Part shown: one piece after another, positions 9,908-19,272 of the stretch
Layout of the letters: every line of letters starts with the position of its first letter
Position numbering within the stretch: the first letter of the stretch is position 1
From: Schaalia odontolytica
Lineage (GTDB): Bacteria; Actinomycetota; Actinomycetes; Actinomycetales; Actinomycetaceae
Direction: 5' to 3'
Length of the DNA stretch: 23,679 bases
Assembly (NCBI GenBank): GCA_958415245.1
Contig: CATYYP010000002.1
Span: 1-23,679, forward strand
Notes under the pieces: model-generated
Databases searched by the model: none
What the model saw: the letters and a program-made list of their open reading frames with translations, nothing else
What the model was told of the DNA's origin: nothing
Position numbers and translations under genes: made by a program

Positions 9908-9930
9908 ATGAAACATTTGAATAATGAAAC
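9908..9930. repeat. ATGAAAC direct repeat in the uvrC-glnA spacer
   Basis: ATGAAAC occurs at 9908-9914 and 9924-9930, 16 bases apart, in the AT-rich part of the 186-base divergent region. GAAAC is half of the GlnR box, but the partner GTNAC half-sites at the expected 11-base offset are not there. A nitrogen or other regulator site is possible but unproven. Confidence 0.3.
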
Positions 9931-9979
9931 CAATACGCGCAGCCGCCACCTGTGGGCATATACTGGGCTTGGTTGCGAA

Positions 9980-10008
9980 TTGACCGATTCTTGACCTTTG
10001 AGTACAGC
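9980..10008 (+). promoter_or_regulatory. Candidate sigma-A promoter of glnA
   Basis: TTGACC (9980-9985) and TACAGC (10003-10008) are separated by 17 bases. The predicted start near 10015 leaves a 16-nt leader containing AGAAGGA just before the glnA ATG. A second -10-like TATACT at 9959-9964 could mark an additional upstream promoter but lacks a -35. Confidence 0.55.
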
Positions 10009-10030
10009 TCTCCCACAAAGAAGGACGTTC

Positions 10031-11455
10031 ATGTTCACCTCCACCCAAGAGGTCGCAGACTTTATCTCCGAGCAGAACATTGAACTCGTCGACGTGCGCT
10101 TCTGCGACGTCCCCGGGGTTCAGCAGCACTTTACGATCCCCGTGAGCGAGTTCCTGGACGCCGCCTTGTCGGACGGCCTCATGTTCGACGGCTCCTCGGT
10201 CCGCGGATTCACCGCCATCCACGAGTCCGACATGAAGCTCATCCCGGACATCTCCTCCGCGTTCGTCGATCCGTTCCGCGATCGCAAGACCCTGGTCGTG
10301 AACTTCTCGATCGTCGATCCCTTCACCGACGAGCCCTTCTCGCGCGACCCGCGCCAGGTGGCCGCCAAGGCCGAGGCCTACCTGCGTTCGACCGGCATCG
10401 CTGACGAGTGCTTTATCGGCGCCGAGGCGGAGTTCTACCTCTTCGACGACGTACGCTACCAGGTGACCCCGCACAACACCTTCTTCTCCGTCGACTCCCC
10501 CGAGGCGTACTGGAACACCGGCCGCGCCGAAGAGGGCGGCAACATGGGCTACAAGGTGCCCATCAAGGGCGGCTACTTCCCCGTCTCCCCCGCAGACAAG
10601 TACGCGGACGTGCGCGACGAGATGAGCCGCCTCCTCGAAGAGGTTGGCCTGACGATCGAGCGCGCCCACCACGAGGTCGGCTCGGGTGGCCAGCAGGAGA
10701 TCAACTACCGCTTCGCGACGCTACAGACCGCCGCCGACGACATGATGAAGTTCAAGTACGTCATTAAGAACTCCGCCCTCGAGTTCGGCCATTCCGCAAC
10801 CTTCATGCCCAAGCCCCTGTTCGGCGACAACGGCTCGGGCATGCACACGCACATCTCGCTGTGGAAGAACGGCGAGCCGCTGTTCTACGACGAGCGCGGC
10901 TACGGCTCCCTGTCCGACACGGCCCGCTGGTTCATCGGCGGCCTGCTCGAGCACGCGCCCGCGCTCCTCGCCTTCACGAACCCGTCAGTGAATTCCTTCC
11001 GACGCCTCGTTCCCGGCTTCGAGGCCCCGATCAACCTCGTGTACTCGGCGCGCAACCGCTCCGCGTGCATCCGGATCCCCGTGACGGGCACGTCGCCCAA
11101 GGCCAAGCGCGTGGAGTACCGCGTGCCGGACCCGAGCGCGAACCCCTACCTCGCGTTCTCCGCGTGCCTCATGGCGGGCATCGACGGCATCAAGCGCCGC
11201 ATCGAACCGGCAGCCCCCATCGACAAGGACCTCTACGAGCTGCCCCCGGCCGAGTACCAGGACATCGCGAAGCTGCCCAGCTCGCTCGAGGCTGCCCTCG
11301 ACGCGCTGCGCGAGGACCACGAGTTCCTCACCGAGGGCGACGTCTTCACGCAGGACCTCATCGACACGTGGCTGGAGTACAAGGAGACCAACGAGGTCGC
11401 CCCGATGCGCGCCTACCCGCATCCCTACGAGTACGAGCTCTACTACGACCTGTGA
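10031..11455 (+). CDS. glnA: Glutamine synthetase type I (GSI-beta)
   Basis: Dodecameric enzyme that makes glutamine from glutamate, ammonia and ATP, the central ammonium-assimilation step. The open frame begins at 9998, but the ATG at 10031 has AGAAGGA at proper spacing and gives the usual [12 protein letters not shown] start and 474 residues. Seen in order: [10 protein letters not shown] (51-60), EAEFYLF (132-138), the metal-binding [12 protein letters not shown] (212-223), NGSGMHTH (267-274), the ATP-binding [10 protein letters not shown] region, and the glutamate-binding RNRS and [13 protein letters not shown] segments. The adenylylation motif DKDLYELPP places Tyr402 as the residue modified by GlnE in GSI-beta enzymes. 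It is transcribed alone, between its own promoter and a hairpin. Subtype assignment from length and the adenylylation motif is strong. Confidence 0.97.
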   Translation: MFTSTQEVADFISEQNIELVDVRFCDVPGVQQHFTIPVSEFLDAALSDGLMFDGSSVRGFTAIHESDMKLIPDISSAFVDPFRDRKTLVVNFSIVDPFTDEPFSRDPRQVAAKAEAYLRSTGIADECFIGAEAEFYLFDDVRYQVTPHNTFFSVDSPEAYWNTGRAEEGGNMGYKVPIKGGYFPVSPADKYADVRDEMSRLLEEVGLTIERAHHEVGSGGQQEINYRFATLQTAADDMMKFKYVIKNSALEFGHSATFMPKPLFGDNGSGMHTHISLWKNGEPLFYDERGYGSLSDTARWFIGGLLEHAPALLAFTNPSVNSFRRLVPGFEAPINLVYSARNRSACIRIPVTGTSPKAKRVEYRVPDPSANPYLAFSACLMAGIDGIKRRIEPAAPIDKDLYELPPAEYQDIAKLPSSLEAALDALREDHEFLTEGDVFTQDLIDTWLEYKETNEVAPMRAYPHPYEYELYYDL

Positions 11456-11472
11456 TCTAATCGTCACTCAGC

Positions 11473-11502
11473 GGCCCCCACCCCGATTAAGGGGCGGGGG
11501 CC
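11473..11502 (+). terminator. Hairpin terminator downstream of glnA
   Basis: GGCCCCCACCCC (11473-11484) pairs with GGGGCGGGGGCC (11491-11502) with one mismatch around the loop GATTAA. It begins 18 bases after the glnA stop. No T-tract follows. Confidence 0.75.
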
Positions 11503-11570
11503 GTGCCACAACCAGTAGACTCACATCGAACCTGTTGTTCAGTCTTTGAACCGACATCCCGGAGGACACG

Positions 11571-13436
11571 ATGAAGCGCATGCGTGATGGCTCGTACACG
11601 ATTAAGCCGACCTACAAGGTCGGCGAGCACGACATCGTTCCGGACATGCTGGCCAAGCGCGCGCTCCTACACCCCGACCAGGTGGCGGTCGAGCAGCGCA
11701 CTTCCGTCGGCTCCACGCGCTCCCTCACCACATCTGAGCTCCAGCGTCAGGTCGAGTACACCGCCTGCGGCCTCATCGGTCTCGGCGTTCAGCCCGGCGA
11801 CGCGGTCGCAATCCTGGCTCCGACCTCGTACGAGTGGCTCCTCCTTGACCTCGCGCTCCTGTCCATCGGCGCAATCACCGTCCCAATCTACGAGTCCGAC
11901 TCCGCCGCCCAGATCGAGCACATCCTCACCGACGCGCACGTGACCCGCGTCTTCACGGCCACCACCCAGCAGGCGGAGCTCGTGCACTCCGTGGCCCCCG
12001 AATACACCGTGGCGGTCGACTCCTTCGATCGCGGCGCCCAGCGCATGATCGCGCGCGCCGCCACCGGCATCACCATCGAAAACGTCGAGCAGCGCCGCGC
12101 GGCCATCTCCTCCTCTGACATCGCGACCATCATCTACACCTCCGGAACGACCGGAAACCCCAAGGGCGTGGCCCTGACGCACGCGAACTTCGTGGCGACC
12201 GCAGAAGGTGCGCGCCAGGTCCTCGGTGACGTCATCGACTCCCCCGACACCCGCCTTCTCCTCTTCCTGCCCGTCGCCCACGTGCTCGCTCGCCTCGTCA
12301 TGCACGTGATCCTGTCGGGCCAGGGCGTCCTTGGCTTCTCACCCAACATCAAGAACCTGCTGCCGGACATTCAGGCCTTCAAGCCTTCCGTGCTCCTCGT
12401 CGTGCCCCGCGTGCTCGAGAAGGTCTACAACGCAGCCTCCTCCAAGGCGGGCGGCGGCATCAAGGGCCGTTTGTTCGCGTGGAGCGCCAAGCAGGCGCGC
12501 ACCTTCTCCGTGGCCTCCGAGAAGACCTTCGGCCCCGGCCTGTTCAAGAAGATGCGCCACGGCATCGCCGACGCGCTCGTCCTCAAGAAGATCCGCTCGG
12601 TTCTGGGCCCCAACCTGCGCTACATCGTCTCCGGCGGCGCTCCCCTGGCCACCGACCTCGCGCACTTCTACGCCGGCATGGGCATCACCCTCATCCAGGG
12701 CTACGGCCTGTCCGAGACGACCGGCCCGATCTCCGTCCAGCACATCGGCAAGAACCCCATCGGTGGTGTTGGCCTGCCCCTGCCCGGCAACTTCATCAAG
12801 ATCGCCAAGGATGGCGAGATCCTCGTGCGCGGCCAGTCCGTCATGCCCGGCTACTACCACCTGCCCGAGCAGACCGCCGAAGTCATGCCCGACGGCAAGT
12901 GGTTCCACACCGGTGACCTGGGCTCGATCGACCGCAAGGGCCAGCTGACCATCACGGGCCGCAAGAAGGAACTGATCGTCACCGCGGGCGGCAAGAACGT
13001 CTCCCCCGAGGTCCTCGAGGACTCCCTGGCCACGCACCCGCTCATCGCGAACGTCATCGTCGTCGGTGATCAGCGCCCCTACGTCGGCGCCCTGTTCACC
13101 CTTGACGCCGACATGCTGCCCGACTGGCTTGCCAAGCACGGCCTGCCGCAGTGCTCTCCCACCGAGGCGGCCGAGCTGCCCGCCGTACGTGAGTCTCTCG
13201 AGAAGGCCGTCGAGCGGGCCAACAAGGCCGTCTCCCGCGCCGAGTCGATCCGTAAGTTCCGCATCATCGACGCGACCTTCACCGTCGAGAACGGCTACGT
13301 GACGCCGTCGATGAAGCTGCGCCGCCGCAAGGTCATCGCCGACTACGCCCACGAGATCGACGCCCTGTACGGCGGCCCAGTCTCCGCTGAACCGGCAAAG
13401 AAGCGCGGGCTTTTCGGCCGCGGCAAGAAGAACTGA
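11571..13436 (+). CDS. fadD: Long-chain fatty-acid-CoA ligase (AMP-forming), first of tandem pair
   Basis: Adenylate-forming enzyme that activates a fatty acid with ATP and transfers it to CoA. The 621-residue product has all core motifs: the P-loop-like YTSGTTGNPKG (189-199), LPVAHVLAR, the aromatic-substrate motif QGYGLSETTGP (376-386), HTGDLGSID (446-454), GRKKELIVTAGGKNVSP, and the C-terminal catalytic lysine in TPSMKLRRR (K582). It resembles the FadD15-type synthetases of actinobacteria. A basic tail (KKRGLFGRGKK) ends the protein. GGAGGACACG precedes the ATG. The gene starts 68 bases after the glnA terminator and is followed after 46 bases by a close paralogue in the same direction. Chain-length specificity cannot be read from the sequence. 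Confidence 0.92.
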   Translation: MKRMRDGSYTIKPTYKVGEHDIVPDMLAKRALLHPDQVAVEQRTSVGSTRSLTTSELQRQVEYTACGLIGLGVQPGDAVAILAPTSYEWLLLDLALLSIGAITVPIYESDSAAQIEHILTDAHVTRVFTATTQQAELVHSVAPEYTVAVDSFDRGAQRMIARAATGITIENVEQRRAAISSSDIATIIYTSGTTGNPKGVALTHANFVATAEGARQVLGDVIDSPDTRLLLFLPVAHVLARLVMHVILSGQGVLGFSPNIKNLLPDIQAFKPSVLLVVPRVLEKVYNAASSKAGGGIKGRLFAWSAKQARTFSVASEKTFGPGLFKKMRHGIADALVLKKIRSVLGPNLRYIVSGGAPLATDLAHFYAGMGITLIQGYGLSETTGPISVQHIGKNPIGGVGLPLPGNFIKIAKDGEILVRGQSVMPGYYHLPEQTAEVMPDGKWFHTGDLGSIDRKGQLTITGRKKELIVTAGGKNVSPEVLEDSLATHPLIANVIVVGDQRPYVGALFTLDADMLPDWLAKHGLPQCSPTEAAELPAVRESLEKAVERANKAVSRAESIRKFRIIDATFTVENGYVTPSMKLRRRKVIADYAHEIDALYGGPVSAEPAKKRGLFGRGKKN

Positions 13437-13482
13437 TCCCACCACGCACGGCGCACAGCGCCCACCCCACGAAAGGACCGCA

Positions 13483-15399
13483 ATGACGGTACGCAGGCTC
13501 GCCGACGGCTCATGGGAGTCGATCGCGACCCGAGAAGCCACCGAGGACATGAACCTGCCGAAGATGCTCCACCAGCGCGTGGCGTCTCACCCCGGGCAGG
13601 TCGCGATCGAGCGCCGCTCCAACGTCGGCGCGTGGCGCCCCGTCACGATGGAGACCTTCCTCGGCGAAGCCGACTCGATTGCGCGAGGCCTCATCGGCAT
13701 CGGGCTCGAGCCCGGCGACCACCTGGCAATCCTGGCCCCCACCTCCTACGAGTGGGCGCTCATCGACGTGGCCGCACTATCCTGCGGCGCCATCACCGTG
13801 CCGATCTACGAGACAGACTCCGCGTCGCAGATCGCGCACATCCTGACCGACGCCGACGTGCGCATCGTCATCACGGCCACCACGCAGCAGGCCGAGCTGG
13901 TCGAGTCCGTGCGTACCGACGGCGTGCGCCATATCCTCTCCCTGGACCGCGGCGCCGAGCGCGTCCTGACCGGCGCCGCACAGGGCGTCACGGTCGAACA
14001 GGTGCGAGAGCGCACGGATGCCGTCAAGCTGAGCGACGAGGCAACGGTCATCTACACCTCCGGCACGACCGGCATGCCCAAGGGCGTCGTGCTTACGCAC
14101 GGCAACTTCATTTCGCCGATGCTGCAGGCCTACGACTTCCTGCCGGTGCTCATCAACGATCCGAAGTCTCGCTCCCTCCTCTTCCTGCCGGTCGCCCATG
14201 TGCTCGCGCGTTTCGTCATGTACTGCCTGCTCGCAGGCCAGGGCGTCACCGCGTTCTCCCCCGACACGCGCAACCTGGTCAACGACATCGCGACCTTCAA
14301 GCCGACGATGCTCCTCGTTGTCCCGCGCGTCATGGAGAAGGTCTACAACGCCGCAGCGGCGAAGGCCGGCGGCGGCATGAAGGGCCGCATGTTCGCTTGG
14401 GCCGCCAAGCAGGCGCGCGCCCTGTCCAAGGCCACCGCCTACGTGGACTCTCCCCTGCCCGAGTCCGCCGTCGCAGGTCCCGGCCCGGACACGACGCCCA
14501 TTCCCGACGCATCGGCGATGCCTTCACCCGGTCCGTCGACCGCACTCAAGCTGCGCGGCCGCGTGGCCGACGCGCTCGTTTTGTCGAAGGTCCGCGCGAT
14601 CCTGGGTCCGAACCTGCACACGATCATCTCGGGCGGTGCTCCCCTGGCCCCCGACCTGGCGAACTTCTATCGCGGCCTGGGCATCACGCTGCTGCAGGGC
14701 TACGGCCTGTCCGAGACAACCGGCCCGATCTCCGTGGAGACGCCGCAGGACTTCCCGCCGGACTCTGTGGGCTTCCCCTGGCCCGGGAACCGCATGAAGA
14801 TCGCTCCCGACGGCGAGCTTCTCGTCCAGGGTATCTCCGTGTCGAAGGGCTACCACAACCTTCCCGAGGCCACGGCTGAGGCTTACGTCGACGGCTGGTT
14901 CAAGACCGGCGACCTCGCCTCCATTGACGATCGCGGCCACCTGCGGATCACGGGCCGCAAGAAGGAACTCATCGTCACCGCGGGCGGCAAGAACGTCTCC
15001 CCTGAGATCCTCGAAGAGTCCCTGTCGACGCACCCGCTCATCGCGAACATCATCGTCGTTGGCGACAACCGTCCATACATCGGCGCGCTCATCGCCCTTG
15101 ACACGGAGATGCTGCCCGAGTGGCTGGCCACCCACGGTCTGCCCGTCGTGGACGCGGCGCAGGCCGCGAACCTGCCCGAGGTGCGCGACTCGCTCGAGAA
15201 GGCGATCGCCCGCGCCAACAAGGCGGTCTCTCGCGCCGAGTCGATCCGCCGCTACCGCATCGTCAACGCGGCGTTCACGGTGGAAAACGGCTACATGACG
15301 CCCTCCCTCAAGCTCAAGCGCCGCCGCGTCCTGGCAGACTACGCCGACGAGGTCGACGCCCTGTACGCATCGGGCGAGGCAGCGAAGAACCAGGAGTAA
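13483..15399 (+). CDS. fadD: Long-chain fatty-acid-CoA ligase (AMP-forming), second of tandem pair, with insertion
   Basis: Paralogue of the preceding gene, alike along its whole length. The 638-residue product keeps YTSGTTGMPKG (191-201), QGYGLSETTGP (405-415), KTGDLASID, GRKKELIVTAGGKNVSP and the catalytic-lysine motif TPSLKLKRR near residue 610, so it should be active. It differs by about 27 extra residues rich in proline, serine and alanine (residues about 320-350, bases about 14440-14541), placed just before VADALVLSKVRAILGPN where the first copy has a short basic stretch. AAAGGA precedes the ATG. The pair likely forms one operon. A tandem duplication followed by divergence is the simplest origin; differing substrates or locations are inference. 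Confidence 0.92.
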   Translation: MTVRRLADGSWESIATREATEDMNLPKMLHQRVASHPGQVAIERRSNVGAWRPVTMETFLGEADSIARGLIGIGLEPGDHLAILAPTSYEWALIDVAALSCGAITVPIYETDSASQIAHILTDADVRIVITATTQQAELVESVRTDGVRHILSLDRGAERVLTGAAQGVTVEQVRERTDAVKLSDEATVIYTSGTTGMPKGVVLTHGNFISPMLQAYDFLPVLINDPKSRSLLFLPVAHVLARFVMYCLLAGQGVTAFSPDTRNLVNDIATFKPTMLLVVPRVMEKVYNAAAAKAGGGMKGRMFAWAAKQARALSKATAYVDSPLPESAVAGPGPDTTPIPDASAMPSPGPSTALKLRGRVADALVLSKVRAILGPNLHTIISGGAPLAPDLANFYRGLGITLLQGYGLSETTGPISVETPQDFPPDSVGFPWPGNRMKIAPDGELLVQGISVSKGYHNLPEATAEAYVDGWFKTGDLASIDDRGHLRITGRKKELIVTAGGKNVSPEILEESLSTHPLIANIIVVGDNRPYIGALIALDTEMLPEWLATHGLPVVDAAQAANLPEVRDSLEKAIARANKAVSRAESIRRYRIVNAAFTVENGYMTPSLKLKRRRVLADYADEVDALYASGEAAKNQE

Positions 15400-15428
15400 C
15401 CCGGCCACCCGCGCGGACTCTCCATAGA

Positions 15429-15478
15429 CACGAAGCGGCCCCGGCCTCGTTCATCGACGAGGTCGGGGCCACTTCGTG
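15429..15478. terminator. Bidirectional terminator between fadD and the uvrA-linked membrane gene
   Basis: A 21-base arm (15429-15449) pairs with 15458-15478 across an eight-base loop, with two non-Watson-Crick positions. It lies between two convergent genes, 29 bases after the fadD stop and 12 bases before the end of the opposing gene. Its core (CGAGGTCGGGGCC) resembles that of the hairpin at 19218-19255. Confidence 0.75.
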
Positions 15479-15490
15479 CGTTCATGCCTC

Positions 15491-15976
15491 CTAATCCCGG
15501 CTATTGCGACCGGCGACGAACGCGCAGAAGAGAGCGAGGAGGACGGCGACGCCCGCGACGGGCAGCGGAATCCAGTACGCCAGACGGTAGGCAAACTCCA
15601 TGATGCCGGCGATCGCCATCGCGACCACCAGGAACAGGTGGAAGGCCCGCGACCACAGGAATCCACTCGATCCACCGCTCCACAGAGACACGAGCGTCAT
15701 CAGCAAGAAGACGAACGCGACCGTATAGAGCGCGCCCACCATGCCCATCAGCCACGTGTGCCGGGCCTCGGCCTGCACGAGGACGCACAAGCTCAGGTTT
15801 CCGATGCCCGCCACGAAGCCGCAGCTCAGGCCGAAGACCCGCGATCGTCCGACGCCGCGTGCCATGAGCGCGGAGATCGTGAGCGCGGCTGCGACGCCCA
15901 TGAGCGCAATGACGATCAGGTGGACCCATGCTGGCCAGTAGTACATGTGGCCGAAATATCGGTAACCAGGAAGCAT
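15491..15976 (-). CDS. Uncharacterised five-helix membrane protein downstream of uvrA
   Basis: I do not recognise this family. From the ATG at 15974-15976, which has AGGA eight bases upstream (the ATG three codons earlier sits too close to it), the product is 161 residues and almost entirely hydrophobic. Five membrane segments can be read: WVHLIVIALMGVAAALTI, VFGLSCGFVAGIGNLSLCVL, MVGALYTVAFVFLLMTLVSL, AFHLFLVVAMAIAGIMEFAY and a final one through IPLPVAGVAVLLALFCAFVA, with short polar loops and a basic C-terminal RNSRD. The N-terminus has a short aromatic stretch (YFGHMYYWPAW). It begins 23 bases after the uvrA stop in the same direction and is probably cotranscribed, but a role in DNA repair is not supported by anything in the protein. 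Confidence 0.75.
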   Translation of the reverse strand: MLPGYRYFGHMYYWPAWVHLIVIALMGVAAALTISALMARGVGRSRVFGLSCGFVAGIGNLSLCVLVQAEARHTWLMGMVGALYTVAFVFLLMTLVSLWSGGSSGFLWSRAFHLFLVVAMAIAGIMEFAYRLAYWIPLPVAGVAVLLALFCAFVAGRNSRD

Positions 15977-15999
15977 AAGGCCCATCCTAACCGTTCACG

Positions 16000-18864
<2,865 letters not shown>

Positions 18865-18870
18865 CATTCG

Positions 18871-18899
18871 ATACTATCCGCCATCTAGGCAAATGCCGG
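18871..18899 (-). promoter_or_regulatory. Candidate leaderless promoter of uvrA
   Basis: TAGTAT (18871-18876, minus strand) ends six bases before the G of the uvrA GTG, with a weak -35 CCGGCA (18894-18899) 17 bases upstream. It overlaps the opposing yciI promoter. Confidence 0.45.
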
Positions 18900-18914
18900 G
18901 ATCAGGGCTAGTGT
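18886..18914 (+). promoter_or_regulatory. Candidate leaderless promoter of the yciI-family gene
   Basis: TAGGCA (18886-18891) and TAGTGT (18909-18914) are 17 bases apart on the plus strand. The start would fall at 18921-18922, on the ATG. No Shine-Dalgarno site is present upstream of that ATG. Confidence 0.45.
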
Positions 18915-18921
18915 TATGCGT

Positions 18922-19203
18922 ATGGCTTACTATGCAGTTGAATACGTCTACAACCCGTCGATGACCGAGACCATGGACGAGGTTCGCCCGACGCACCGTG
19001 CGTTCCTGTCCGGCCTGCTCGAGCAGGGGATCAACATCGCATCCGGCCCCCTCGTCGGCGAGATTCCCGGCGCCCTGATCCTGATCAACGCCGAGAGCCA
19101 GGCAGACGTCGAGCGCATCCTCAACGAGGATCCCTTCTACGTCGCCGAGGTCATTCAGGCGCGCCTGATCCGCGAGTGGAACCCTGTCATCCGGGCGTTC
19201 TGA
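18922..19203 (+). CDS. YciI-family small protein
   Basis: A 93-residue protein of the YciI / dimeric ferredoxin-like alpha-beta fold, a family with conserved histidine and aspartate but mostly unknown substrates. It starts MAYYAVEYVYNP, then RPTHRAFLSGLLEQG with the conserved histidine, ASGPLVGEIPGALILINAES forming the second strand pair, and EDPFYVAEVIQARLIREWNPV with the family DPF motif. The ATG at 18922 is preferred over one two codons earlier because it fits the family start and the promoter spacing. It diverges from uvrA across 57 bases and is followed by a bidirectional terminator, so it is a single-gene unit. Enzymatic activity is not predictable from the sequence. Confidence 0.88.
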   Translation: MAYYAVEYVYNPSMTETMDEVRPTHRAFLSGLLEQGINIASGPLVGEIPGALILINAESQADVERILNEDPFYVAEVIQARLIREWNPVIRAF

Positions 19204-19217
19204 TCGCAGCAAGCGAA

Positions 19218-19255
19218 CGAGGCCGGGGCCGGGTTCACACCCGACACCGGCCTCG
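19218..19255. terminator. Bidirectional terminator between yciI and the P-type ATPase gene
   Basis: A 17-base arm (19218-19234, CGAGGCCGGGGCCGGGT) pairs with 19239-19255 with two mismatches and a four-base loop TCAC. It sits 14 bases after the yciI stop and 17 bases beyond the ATPase stop, serving both convergent genes. Confidence 0.75.
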
Positions 19256-19272
19256 ACTCGTATCGAGCGCTC

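Noticed and set aside
9890..10030. GlnR box upstream of glnA
   Set aside because: GAAAC half-sites exist, but GTNAC half-sites at the required offset do not.
9845..10672. N-terminal extension of uvrC of about 276 codons
   Set aside because: It runs through the uvrC promoter region and opposite the coding part of glnA. Homology places the start at the GTG at 9844.
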